A DNA stretch of 64,000 nt from Candidatus Nitronereus thalassa (GCF_032191465.1 NZ_JAQOUE010000001.1:682001-746000); one strand, 5' to 3'; counted from the first letter of the stretch, positions 36,306-45,012 are shown. A program made the numbers and translations. The notes: a model not told the origin generated them from the letters alone.

Positions 36306-37712
36306 TTAAAGACCCTCTTGCAAATCTTTCAGTAATTTTTGAAATTCAGGAGATTCTCGGAGCAAGGTTTGGCCCATCCCCACAATCTTGTCTACCTGAT
36401 CCTTGGGCAAGGTCAAGGTCGTCGGAAGCGTCAGAAAATATTCGCGCTGTTTCGGATCGGCAATGGCTTCAAAGTTAACATGGATTCGATATTGCGCAGG
36501 ATATGGAGGCGGTGCAATACCCAGATCTGCATTGCAGGCATCTTTCAATTTTTTCGCACAGGCACGGACATTTTGAGCCGCCTTCTTTCGTTCTTGAAAT
36601 CCGTCTCTCAGCAAGTCAATCGTATCAAAGGAAAAATTATCCATTGGCACCGTCGCGGCTTTTTCCAATACGGTCGCAACCCCAGGGGGATCTGCCTCCT
36701 GATCCAAGGTTGTCGGCGGCATGGTCTTGGCATCGACGATAATTACCACCAACCGTTCAATCGCTCCAGAATTGATGCGCTCTTGAATCGACCACGAACT
36801 GTCCGACGAGGACATGGCTTCAAGCGGGGCTCTCAGACCGATATTGTCCCCAATGCCGCCATCCACCAAATGAATAAACGGTCGATCCTCACCTAAATAG
36901 GACATTAAATTTTGGGCCTGCCGATATCGCCGAGGATTGAGGGAAAAGTCTTTCAAGGCAAATTTCACCCATTTGGGTGGTGTATACTGACAACGATTGA
37001 TAGGAAAATTTCGAAGGGTCAGGGGAGGAAAGGCTATCGGAAACGCCGACGAAGAAGTTACGGCTCGTGCCACGGGCAGCGAGCTTAAATCCGAACAGAG
37101 CCAATCAAAGCCATCTTGGCTAAAACGAAACGACGCCCCCAAGGATACATCCGTCGCATTTAAAAGAATAAAGGGACGACGACCATCAGCCACCAATGCT
37201 GCGAACGTCTTGCCTTGAAAAATATGCTCATCATAGTACTCCGCAGCCATATCCGAGCGGCTATACGTCGGCGAAAGGAGTTTGCCCCAGTTTCCAGGAT
37301 TCAACAATCCCGACAACAGATCACCTTCGATGTCGCGATAGAGCATAGTCTCCGTAAAATCGACGAAAATTTTCTCACGGAACAACGCATAATAAGCTGA
37401 GGTAAAACTGCCCCCCGACACGGAAGAAATCACATCCACTTCATCGAGTAGACGCCGCGTCTCTCCATCCACTGCAATGGTCGTATCTCGCAAGGTTTCC
37501 AGCACACCGTAGGAAAGAGCTGCTGCGCGGGTCCCACCTCCAGAAAACGTTAAAATTACAAATAGTTTGTCTGAATTCGAAGGCGCCGATAAATTGCCAA
37601 AACGATAGCCAGCCTGTGGATCGTATTTCGACAATGGCGTATTTTCGGGGAAGGTGGCGCAACCCGACGAGGCAAAACATAAGGCCACGAGGACAATCCA
37701 TCGGTTAACCAT
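36306..37712 (-). CDS. Patatin-like phospholipase lipoprotein
   Basis: 468 residues from ATG 37712, behind GAGG. The signal VNRWIVLVALCFASSGC has a lipobox with Cys18. The patatin domain has the oxyanion motif SGGGTRAAAL, the nucleophile Ser in SVSGGS (GxSxG) and the catalytic Asp in VDGGIGDNIG. It probably cleaves acyl esters of phospholipids. The large C-terminal part from about residue 300 is less conserved. Overlaps the preceding small gene by 8 bp. Confidence 0.9.
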   Translation of the reverse strand: MVNRWIVLVALCFASSGCATFPENTPLSKYDPQAGYRFGNLSAPSNSDKLFVILTFSGGGTRAAALSYGVLETLRDTTIAVDGETRRLLDEVDVISSVSGGSFTSAYYALFREKIFVDFTETMLYRDIEGDLLSGLLNPGNWGKLLSPTYSRSDMAAEYYDEHIFQGKTFAALVADGRRPFILLNATDVSLGASFRFSQDGFDWLCSDLSSLPVARAVTSSSAFPIAFPPLTLRNFPINRCQYTPPKWVKFALKDFSLNPRRYRQAQNLMSYLGEDRPFIHLVDGGIGDNIGLRAPLEAMSSSDSSWSIQERINSGAIERLVVIIVDAKTMPPTTLDQEADPPGVATVLEKAATVPMDNFSFDTIDLLRDGFQERKKAAQNVRACAKKLKDACNADLGIAPPPYPAQYRIHVNFEAIADPKQREYFLTLPTTLTLPKDQVDKIVGMGQTLLRESPEFQKLLKDLQEGL

Positions 37713-37992
37713 TGGAAGCCTCGGGACTGGAAGGAAAGCGTGAGGGGTCATCGGTGCCGGTTCGGTGCGACATGTGAGGCGTCAAAGGCGTGAAGGTCAG
37801 GACGAGGGGATCTAAAACGGAAGTATCAGTAACCGCCGTCTCAATCGATGTTGGGGTAAAGTCAGGAGTCCCTTCCAGAGAGAAGGAATGATGCCCTTCA
37901 TCAACTTCGAGGGTATCCTCGGTAGAACCTAACGGGACATCATCCACAAGTACTTGCCGAGGCTCTACAAAATGCACCACCACATATTCCAT
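37705..37992 (-). CDS. Small PEGA-like protein
   Basis: 95 residues. PRQVLVDDVPLGSTEDTLEVDEGHHSFSLEG resembles a single PEGA beta-sandwich unit, followed by a Thr/Ser/Pro-rich tail. No signal sequence. Its stop overlaps the start of the patatin lipoprotein gene, so the two are likely co-translated. Function unknown. The PEGA assignment is by pattern only. Confidence 0.6.
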   Translation of the reverse strand: MEYVVVHFVEPRQVLVDDVPLGSTEDTLEVDEGHHSFSLEGTPDFTPTSIETAVTDTSVLDPLVLTFTPLTPHMSHRTGTDDPSRFPSSPEASNG

Positions 37993-38503
37993 AACGCACC
38001 TCCTATGCGAGAGGAAAGAAGAATCAGGGTTTCAGGCAATTCAAGGCAGTAACTTCAAGACGAGAAAAGGGTCGGACTAACTCCTTACTCACGCGAGCAA
38101 TTATCAAGGCCTCCTATCATTAACCAAGTATACGCCCTCCTCAGATACCCCGTTTTGAGATCCCTGTCAATGCGAGTGCTCTCCAAAATCTCTCTTGCTT
38201 TCACCAGGCCAAGATACCCCGATATTAGGTTTCCCGTCGCACAAATCCAATATTCAAAAATAAGGCAAAATCTTAGCCATGCTTATATAGAAGATAATTT
38301 TGGTGTGAGAGTGGAACGAGTAAGGGACTAAAACAGGGGAGCATACAGAATTGTGGAGGATAATGAGGTTTTCCTTGCAAGAAAAATTACTACATCGAAT
38401 ACTCTTCTTCGTATCCATTCAGATACACGTTCGTATCTCTTTGGATACAATTATCTTGTTTCGGAGGCCAACAAGGATGGACTCCGTGAAAGTAGCATGA
38501 CCA
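37993..38503. other. 511-bp intergenic region
   Basis: Holds the promoter region of the PEGA-like/patatin pair and the 3' flank of the amidohydrolase gene. No gene is seen. The notable content is the pair of GTATC-N6-GATAC sites at 38411-38448. Confidence 0.5.
38411..38448. promoter_or_regulatory. Two GTATC-N6-GATAC inverted repeats, 22 bp apart
   Basis: GTATC 38411-38415 with GATAC 38422-38426, and GTATC 38433-38437 with GATAC 38444-38448. The centres are exactly 22 bp apart, about two helical turns, so two protein dimers could bind the same face. No transcription factor gene is adjacent. It may control the minus-strand PEGA-like/patatin transcript. Confidence 0.5.
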
Positions 38504-39718
38504 TCACATACCAATAACGGCTTTCTCCTGGCCACATTCGTATTCCATCAATAATAAGTGCACCATTTCAAAATACCCACTTACTCCAACCATGATCATG
38601 TCGTCGCAGAACTGATAATCCGGTTGATGGAGACCCGAGGCCTGCTCGCCAATTCCAAGACCAAAATGGAGAATTGGACAAATGCGGGCAAAATGCCCAA
38701 AGTCCTCGGACCACCGAAACGGTTTGGGAATCTCGGTGGATGCAATATTGTTTTCAAGGCAGACCCGCTCCAATATATCAATTAGAAGATCGTGGCTTTC
38801 GGTCGCTGGAAACTCCTCAACCCACTCGACTTCCACACCGAGCAAATCCGCGGCGGCGCAATGACGCACACATTGTTCAGCTTCCCATCGTAAGATTTGA
38901 AGGGCCGAGACCGACCCTGCACGCAGCGTGGCACATACGGTCGCTTCTCCCGGTGTCAGCCCAAACGAGAGGAGCCCCAACTGCGCATGAGTCAGCGTAA
39001 GCATACAATAGGGGTTGTTCGTCACTTTGCTCAATGCAGGAAGTTCCACAAGAAGCTGGCGAACCGCATTCGCCGGCGAGCGAGCCTGATCCGGCTCAGC
39101 CGCGTGAGACGCCTGACCAAGCAGGCGAACCTTCATGCCAACCGAAGCACTGGCAAACGTGCCACGGCGATACACAATATGCCCCCTGGGAAAACCAGGG
39201 AGATTGTGCAGGGTCATGGCATAGTCTGGCCGAACCTTTTCGAAGTTCGGATCATCAATAATCGCCAGTGCGCCTTTTCCTGTTTCCTCCGCCGGCTGAA
39301 ACAATAACACCACACGCCCACAACGGGGCCTCTCTCGGCAAAGCAGCGGCGCCAGGCCTGCCACAATGGCCATATGCCCATCATGACCGCATCGGTGGGC
39401 AATATTCGATTCTGGGGCGAGCCAGTGGGTTTTGTCGGCATCCTCTACAGAAAGCCCGTCCAATTCACACCGGATCATGATGGTCGGCCCAGGGTTTCGA
39501 CCTTCATAGACCGCGGCGACTCCACAGCCACCAAGATGAGTCAATAGCTGATCTGGTTCGTAGGATTCCAGAAAACTCGTGATGATGGTTGAAGTAACAA
39601 ATTCGGAACCTGCCACTTCTGGAGAAGCCGCAAGAGAACTCCGCAGGGTCCTTAAGATTCCATCAAGTAGGTAGTCTCGACGAATGCTCTGAAAATCTCT
39701 GTAGTTTCTTGGCATCAT
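38504..39718 (-). CDS. M20-family amidohydrolase
   Basis: 404 residues. Start ATG 39718, preceded by GGAG at 8 bp, is preferred over TTG 39739. HRCGHDGHMAIVAGLAPLL, LLFQPAEETGKGA, TLHNLPGFPRG and GQASHAAEPDQARSP match the M20D (HipO/AbgB-type) subfamily, which hydrolyses N-acyl amino acids or aminobenzoyl-glutamate. Metal ligands include the Cys and His in CGHDGH and the Glu pair in AEE. Substrate unknown. Confidence 0.9.
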   Translation of the reverse strand: MMPRNYRDFQSIRRDYLLDGILRTLRSSLAASPEVAGSEFVTSTIITSFLESYEPDQLLTHLGGCGVAAVYEGRNPGPTIMIRCELDGLSVEDADKTHWLAPESNIAHRCGHDGHMAIVAGLAPLLCRERPRCGRVVLLFQPAEETGKGALAIIDDPNFEKVRPDYAMTLHNLPGFPRGHIVYRRGTFASASVGMKVRLLGQASHAAEPDQARSPANAVRQLLVELPALSKVTNNPYCMLTLTHAQLGLLSFGLTPGEATVCATLRAGSVSALQILRWEAEQCVRHCAAADLLGVEVEWVEEFPATESHDLLIDILERVCLENNIASTEIPKPFRWSEDFGHFARICPILHFGLGIGEQASGLHQPDYQFCDDMIMVGVSGYFEMVHLLLMEYECGQEKAVIGM

Positions 39719-39739
39719 TGTCTTGTCTCCGATCGCCAA

Positions 39740-40093
39740 TCAGTTGCGCCGGCAACTCTAATACATCCAGGATCGTCGAGTCCATGGTGTGATACCTTCT
39801 TCGGTGAAAATATTCCCCAACTTATGCTTTTGTTCTTCATTATTTTAATGACCAGGTCCTAGCCAACCAGAACCTTTTCTTCAGGAAAGGTCCTATCGAC
39901 AACCAAAATTGATGGGGCATTGAACCACAACGCGAGAAAGGGATCAGGGGTAAGGTGTGCCTACAGTTCCTTTTGTAAAGAGAAAACCCCTGAAAGTTGT
40001 AATCTGCAAATCAAATAATCAAAATGGGGTGTGGGGACAATCATCGTCTCGTCAAAATTCGATGAGACAAACTATATTGAGGAATGAAAACAT
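39740..40093. other. 354-bp divergent intergenic region
   Basis: Lies between the divergent amidohydrolase and ACT-regulator genes and should hold both promoters. No gene. It contains a degenerate tag, GGGATCAGGGGT, at 39940-39951. Confidence 0.4.
39934..39955 (+). repeat. Degenerate GGGTCRGGAG-type tag
   Basis: GAGAAAGGGATCAGGGGTAAGG aligns with TAGAAAGGGGTCGGGAGGCTTT at 43232 with several mismatches. It lies upstream of the intact ACT-domain gene. Weakest member of the group. Confidence 0.4.
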
Positions 40094-40624
40094 ATGGCAC
40101 GTGCATTGGTTCTGACCGTCATCGGCAAAGATAAACTGGGTTTGGTAGAAGCATTGGCAGATCTCGTCACTCAACACGACGGAAGCTGGGATGAAAGCCG
40201 CATGGCACGCCTGGCCGGCCACTTTGCAGGAGTGGTCCAAATCCACCTCCCCGAGGACCGTGCAGAGGGGCTGCTCGGGTCGCTTCCCACACTCGCCGAC
40301 CGAGGCCTTGCCGTAAATGTAGTGGATAGCGACTGGGCGCTTGCGGTCGTAGACCATCGAGAAACATTACGACTCGAGCTGATAGGCCAAGACCGACCTG
40401 GAATCGTCCGAGAGATTTCTCGGGCATTGGCCGCACTGGGTGTCAGTGTTCAAGAACTTCGAACCGTTGTCGAGAGTGCACCCATGTCCGGAGAGCGCCT
40501 CTTTCGCGCCGAGGCGGAACTCGTTCCCCCAGCCAGAGTCGAGTTTGACCAAATCCGCGCCGCCCTCGAACAACTCGCCAATGACATGATGATCGACATC
40601 ACCCTAAAAACGGGAAAGGGATAG
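40094..40624 (+). CDS. Two-ACT-domain regulator (GcvR-like)
   Basis: 176 residues comprising two ACT domains: 1-85 (LVLTVIGKDKLGLVEALADLV) and 90-170 (RLELIGQDRPGIVREISRAL). This layout is that of GcvR, the glycine-cleavage repressor accessory protein, though no gcvA is visible. The first domain shows WDESRMARLAGHFAGVV, common in this group. The second domain is duplicated with changes at 41701-41940, beyond the transglutaminase gene. Confidence 0.85.
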   Translation: MARALVLTVIGKDKLGLVEALADLVTQHDGSWDESRMARLAGHFAGVVQIHLPEDRAEGLLGSLPTLADRGLAVNVVDSDWALAVVDHRETLRLELIGQDRPGIVREISRALAALGVSVQELRTVVESAPMSGERLFRAEAELVPPARVEFDQIRAALEQLANDMMIDITLKTGKG

Positions 40625-40779
40625 GGAGGGAGCATTCCAACACCTGCCCCACATTTCTTTTAGATGCCAGTCTTTTTTCAACATCAATATTCCGTCAAAC
40701 AAATCCATACTCATGCCGGATCCCAAATCTTCCCCGGATGCCTTTCGGCTAGCACTCAGGGGCCAGATTAAGCTGAAAT

Positions 40780-41634
40780 ATGCAGCGCTATAAAATTCTT
40801 CATCGTACCTATTATAATTATTCCGGTGAGGTGAAACTCGGACCCCATACCCTACGTCTGCGTCCCAGAGAAGACCATGAACTACGGATTGAGTCTTCAA
40901 CCCTCAACATCACCCCGCCGGCTATTCTGCATTGGTGTAGGGATGTGGAAGGGAATTCGGTGGCCACCGCGACTTTCGATGTGCCTGCCTCCCAGCTTGT
41001 ATTTGAGAGCGAAGTCATCATCCAGCATTTTAACGAGGCACCACTCGAATTTCTGGTAGCCAACTACGCCATTGAGTACCCGTTTGCCTATCAACCCGAC
41101 GACAAGATTTTGCTGGAACCCTATATCACGTTGGCCGAGTCCACTTCCGAAGACGTGCTGAGGAAATGGGTAGCAAATATATGGCAGGCAGGAGATCAGG
41201 TTCAGACCTACGTTTTATTGCAGCGCCTAAACACTCACATTCATCAATCGCTGACCTATCAATTACGCGAAGAATTTGGTGTGCAAACCGTCGCCGAAAC
41301 GCTGTCTCTGGGGACTGGCTCTTGCCGTGATTTCGCGTATCTCTTTATGGAAGCTGCACGGCGTTTGGGCCTCGCTTCACGTTTTGTGAGCGGGTACCTT
41401 CATGCTCCGCCATCAACAGTTGATTACGGGGCAACTCATGCCTGGGCCGAAGTGTACTTGCCAGGTGCAGGTTGGAAGGGGTTCGATCCTTCCTGTGGAG
41501 AAATTGTTGGAACCAAACACATTGCTGTGGCGGTGGCAAGGTTGCCGGAATCAGTGCCGCCAATCGCCGGCTCCTTCGTTGGGCCTCCTGGGTCGGAACT
41601 GTATGTCGGCGTCTGGGTGACTGAGTTGGTGTAA
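40780..41634 (+). CDS. Transglutaminase-like cysteine protease family protein
   Basis: 284 residues. A bacterial transglutaminase N-terminal beta domain (KILHRTYYNYSGEVKLGPHTLRLRP) is followed by the transglutaminase core. It has catalytic Cys in GTGSCRDFAYL, His in GATHAWAEVYLPG and Asp in GFDPSCG. No signal peptide. Bacterial members act as peptidases or in peptide modification. It lies between the intact ACT gene and its truncated copy, so it may have been inserted. Confidence 0.9.
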   Translation: MQRYKILHRTYYNYSGEVKLGPHTLRLRPREDHELRIESSTLNITPPAILHWCRDVEGNSVATATFDVPASQLVFESEVIIQHFNEAPLEFLVANYAIEYPFAYQPDDKILLEPYITLAESTSEDVLRKWVANIWQAGDQVQTYVLLQRLNTHIHQSLTYQLREEFGVQTVAETLSLGTGSCRDFAYLFMEAARRLGLASRFVSGYLHAPPSTVDYGATHAWAEVYLPGAGWKGFDPSCGEIVGTKHIAVAVARLPESVPPIAGSFVGPPGSELYVGVWVTELV

Positions 41635-41671
41635 CGATCGATCCTGAACTGGCGGGCCGAAAAGGCGAAAT

Positions 41672-41693
41672 AGAAAGGGTCGGGAGTCTTTTT
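41672..41693 (+). repeat. GGGTCGGGAG tag beside the ACT-gene remnant
   Basis: AGAAAGGGTCGGGAGTCTTT lies 8 bp before the truncated ACT copy. It matches 43232-43253 at 18 of about 20 positions and shares GGGTCRGGAGTC with the element at 6679 beside the trpF remnant. Confidence 0.65.
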
Positions 41694-41700
41694 GTCGGCG

Positions 41701-41940
41701 GAGCTGTTTGGACAGGACCGACCTGGAATCGTTCGAGAAATTTCTCGGGCGTTGAGTGACAGCGTTCAAAAACTTCAAACTATCGTTGAGAGTACACCCA
41801 TGTCCGGAGAGCGCCTCTTTCGCGCCGAGGCAGACCTTGTTCCACCCGCCAGGATCGAGTTCGACCAAATCCGTGCTGCCTTCGAACAACTCGCCAACGA
41901 CATGATGATCGACATCACATTAAAGGCAGGCAAGGAATAG
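41701..41940 (+). pseudogene. Truncated copy of the ACT regulator, C-terminal domain only
   Basis: Aligned with 40376-40624, it keeps the second ACT domain from ELFGQDRPGIVREISRAL to its own TAG, with a 9-bp in-frame deletion (LAALGVSVQ becomes LSDSVQ) and scattered substitutions. The first ACT domain and the original start are lost. An in-frame TTG at 41692 could give an 82-residue single-ACT protein, but no ribosome site supports it. The reading frame is intact, so residual function cannot be excluded. Confidence 0.85.
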
Positions 41941-42020
41941 GTAGGTGGTCTTGCAAGACGTGACCTTTTTTTCTTAAGGTTCTTAAGGTTTATTTCTTTG
42001 TTTTACCGGTATCTAGTCAA

Positions 42021-43043
42021 TTAGGAATTAGCCGTTTTGGAAACGGATTTCCCCAATATTTCGACAACAGGGTTTATGGTTTGCATTTCTTTTTCCTGGG
42101 TCTCATATCCTGTTGACCGATTAACAAATGCCGCCTGGGCAGCTTGTAAAAGGATGGCTTCTTTTATTTGTTGATCGCCACTACCTTCAACAAATGCTCT
42201 AAATGTCATGAGTGCGTTTGCCCTATGCTTATTCAAGGTTTCGTTGTGTTTGCAAGACCTATAATTCCGAGAACACCAGAAAACGCTAAATGATAACGCC
42301 GAAAGTAAAATTAACTTACTGACTACATATTGAATCGCAATTGCGGTTGATTCTGGTTTGTAATCAAAACTAAGGAAGAAAAACTTGCCGGCCACAAGCA
42401 GAGTAATTATTGACACAATGATAGTTGCTACAAGCCATTTTCTGCCCGTATTTCCATGGCTTTCTGAGTCCGTTAAAAATATTTGCGCATTTGTTGCAAC
42501 ACCAGCTTCTGCGGCTTGGGCCTTAACAGCTTGAAGTGCTTTTTCTGCGTCTTTTTTGTAGGTCTCCAAGGATTTCCTAAAACCTTCCGCTTCTTCCTTC
42601 ATTGTTGCGTGGTAACCTTTAGCCTCCCTTTCAATTTTTGCATAATCTGTTGACTGGGTAGCCGTATAGGCGAGAGGAAGGGTCAAAGGTTCCATAATTG
42701 CGTCATAGGAATTTTTGACTTCTTGAATTATTGCTTTGCAGACATCTGCTGGTGTATTTTGGTTTAACGTGAAATCGTTTACTTTTTAAATCAGGTTTTT
42801 CAGACTTGTGCAAGCGCTTATAATTTGATTGATTTGAGTTAGGGCTAGTCTTTCAATACTTCTTTGATTTAATTGTTTCACGATGTCGAGCATTTCCTCG
42901 AAAAAAGGAACTGCTTCCAAAAAATTTATATCTCTTGAAAGCTCCTCTGTTCTCGCTTGAGATGTCGCTTTCTTATCGGCTAACTCCTTAATTAAATCTT
43001 TTGCTTCTGCTATTTTTTCCTTTCGTGCTTCTGGAGTAGCCAT
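42021..43043 (-). pseudogene. Two-TM coiled-coil protein gene interrupted by one in-frame TAA
   Basis: From ATG 43043 (good site, AAGGGGGGATTT) a single frame runs to 42021 with one stop, TAA 42786-42788. Without it the product would be 340 residues: a charged N-terminal coiled coil (about 1-85), a second coiled coil (KEEAEGFRKSLETYKKDAEKA), two membrane helices (KWLVATIIVSIITLLVAG and VVSKLILLSALSFSVFW), and a conserved-looking C-terminal block with NKHRANALMTFRAFV and AAQAAFVNRSTGY. The 30 codons after the stop lack a start codon yet read as protein. The downstream ATG 42695 could make a 224-residue piece without a ribosome site. The gene is A+T-rich. No family name is certain. Confidence 0.75.
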
Positions 43044-43231
43044 AAATCCCCCCTAAGTCATTCCAAAAAATTTTAAGGAAATTGTGCCGATTTACGCACT
43101 TTCTTAAGCCGACGTATTTTAACAATTTGCAACGGTCATTTCAGAGTGCGCAGAACATCTCCCCCAAACTAAAAACATTCCAGACTCATTTGTGAAATGC
43201 AAATACAGCAAGCCAGTTAGTCTAGCAAGGC

Positions 43232-43253
43232 TAGAAAGGGGTCGGGAGGCTTT
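43232..43253 (+). repeat. GGGGTCGGGAG tag
   Basis: TAGAAAGGGGTCGGGAGGC followed by TTT lies between the broken two-TM gene and the oxygenase gene. Same orientation as the copies at 39934 and 41672, so the three direct copies divide 39.9-43.3 kb into two blocks. Confidence 0.6.
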
Positions 43254-43299
43254 AAATTCGGCTTTTTGTAAAGATTTCTCCACTTACAGCCTTAGGTTT

Positions 43300-44046
43300 T
43301 TAGGCCTTCATTCCAGGCTGACGAAGGAGGGCAGGCAACCCGAAGTAGGAAAAGGCATCTTTGAGGTTGGAGAACCAGCGCTTGCCACGGCTCATGGTGG
43401 GGTCTGTCACGTATTCGAGAGTAAGGACAATGCGTTCTTCGCCTTCTGCCGACGGAGTGACGGCATGGTGGAGTTTGTCGCCATTAAAAAAGATGAGCAA
43501 GCCGGGATCGGTGGTGAGGCTAAGTTCCTTGACCTCTCGACCCGGTTCTTTGGTGTGGAGCCGGCACTCCAACCGGCTGGTGGATCGATCGACGAGTCCT
43601 AGCAGCACGGTATATCGCTCCCCGTTGTAGTAGGAAGTATCGTAATGCCAGCCAATGTGATCTCCGGCCTCGGTATAAAAATACAACGCGCACGCATGGG
43701 GGTCATCATCGGGACAGAGGAGTAAAGGTACTCCGGCAATGTGGCTGAGCCATGCGATAAACGCCGGTGAGTGATAAAAGGCCAAAATGGATGGGGCAGA
43801 TTCGCGCAGCAGATAATGACTGACGCTGCCGCCTTTTTTATGTGTGGGGATATAGTTGCGATTGAGCTTGGGACGCACAATCTCCACTTCCGCCATGAAT
43901 TGATCGATGACTTCCTGCGGAAAAAACTGTTCGATTGAGAAAAATTCGCCTTGATCTTGATAGATTTTGGTGATGGTTTCTTGCGGAAACCGGGCAATGG
44001 CTTGGTTCACTTCTTCTGACACGCTGTCCAGCAGTTCGGTGTGCAT
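43300..44046 (-). CDS. Fe(II)/2-oxoglutarate-type oxygenase
   Basis: 248 residues. The metal triad is probably His134-Asp136 (IGWHYDTSYY) and His193 (GDKLHHAV), with Arg205 (EERIVLTLEYV) as the 2-oxoglutarate anchor. AGGAG precedes the ATG. It is divergent from another oxygenase gene at 44264. Substrate unknown; small-molecule or lipid hydroxylation are both possible. Confidence 0.8.
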   Translation of the reverse strand: MHTELLDSVSEEVNQAIARFPQETITKIYQDQGEFFSIEQFFPQEVIDQFMAEVEIVRPKLNRNYIPTHKKGGSVSHYLLRESAPSILAFYHSPAFIAWLSHIAGVPLLLCPDDDPHACALYFYTEAGDHIGWHYDTSYYNGERYTVLLGLVDRSTSRLECRLHTKEPGREVKELSLTTDPGLLIFFNGDKLHHAVTPSAEGEERIVLTLEYVTDPTMSRGKRWFSNLKDAFSYFGLPALLRQPGMKA

Positions 44047-44263
44047 GAGTTTCTCTACTCCTAGTTCTTGATCAATGTATTGGTGTGATCCGAAATGTGC
44101 CGATCGTTGCCCTACACCATGAAATGCTCAACCGTTTCCTTTGGCGCCGACCTGACCACCAATCCTTGACCCAGAGAGAAGGCCCTGATTATTCTGCCAT
44201 TCTGACAATTCAGTTTAAAACAGGCAAATCCTTTTTTCACACCAGCATAGATCGGAGCACATG

Positions 44264-44929
44264 ATGGCAGTGGATCTTTCGTTTCGCGAGCCACAGCTTG
44301 GAACTGACTATTGGGTTGAAGATAACGTACTACCCAACGCCTTGGAAATTGCGCAGCGTTGCATTGCAAATAGCACCTGGACTCTTGGTTCTCCCTGGCG
44401 CCCCGAACCCTGGCCGGGCATGCGCGCACCTCACGCATTAACCGACGATGAATTAAGCCAGATTGAACACTGTGTCAAAAAAGGACTGGGCGTCTCATCA
44501 CTGAAACCACAAAGCCCTGCCGATATGGGCATCTCCGGCCATAATCATATTCAAATTTGTGGAGGATCGGAAGGTGTAGCCCGCCCGCATGTGGATTCCG
44601 CCAGCATGTGTGATTATGCGGCAGTGCTGTATTTGCATCCCAGCCCGCCAACCACGCATTGCGGCACTTCGTTTTACCGACTGCATCTCCCTGGCGAAGA
44701 GCCCGGCGGCAATGCTTGTCCTCGAACCTATGAGAGCTTGAGCCAAGTACCTGGGCTCCCTGCGCAGATGGACCCGACGATGTTCGAGGAAATTTTGGAA
44801 GTACCGTATGTCTTTAATCGCTTACTAGCCTATAAGTCAGATCTCATTCATTCGGCAAGTTCGTATTTTGGCTGGGAACACGAGCTGGCCTCTAAACGCA
44901 TGGCCGTGGTCTTTTTTTGGAAGGTGTAG
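44264..44929 (+). CDS. DUF6445-like putative 2OG-Fe(II) oxygenase
   Basis: 221 residues from ATG 44264, 6 bp after GGAG; ATG 44261 is the alternative. VARPHVDSASMCDYAAVLYLHP holds the HxD metal pair, followed by GTSFYRL, and DLIHSASSYFG supplies the distal His. This pattern is that of DUF6445, often linked to peptide or amino-acid hydroxylation. It is divergently oriented to the oxygenase at 43300. Confidence 0.75.
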   Translation: MAVDLSFREPQLGTDYWVEDNVLPNALEIAQRCIANSTWTLGSPWRPEPWPGMRAPHALTDDELSQIEHCVKKGLGVSSLKPQSPADMGISGHNHIQICGGSEGVARPHVDSASMCDYAAVLYLHPSPPTTHCGTSFYRLHLPGEEPGGNACPRTYESLSQVPGLPAQMDPTMFEEILEVPYVFNRLLAYKSDLIHSASSYFGWEHELASKRMAVVFFWKV

Positions 44930-45012
44930 CGAACCAATCACGTTTTAGTGGTTTAACCTCACTATCCAAGGTGCAATGATCTTGGCTTTTCCATGACATG
45001 AAATTTGTAACT

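Noticed and set aside
36339-36896. 185-residue plus-strand frame
   Set aside because: Antisense to the patatin gene, whose catalytic motifs are clear.
42786-43043. Stand-alone 85-residue gene
   Set aside because: The following frame continues without shift and without its own good start, so one interrupted gene is the simpler reading.
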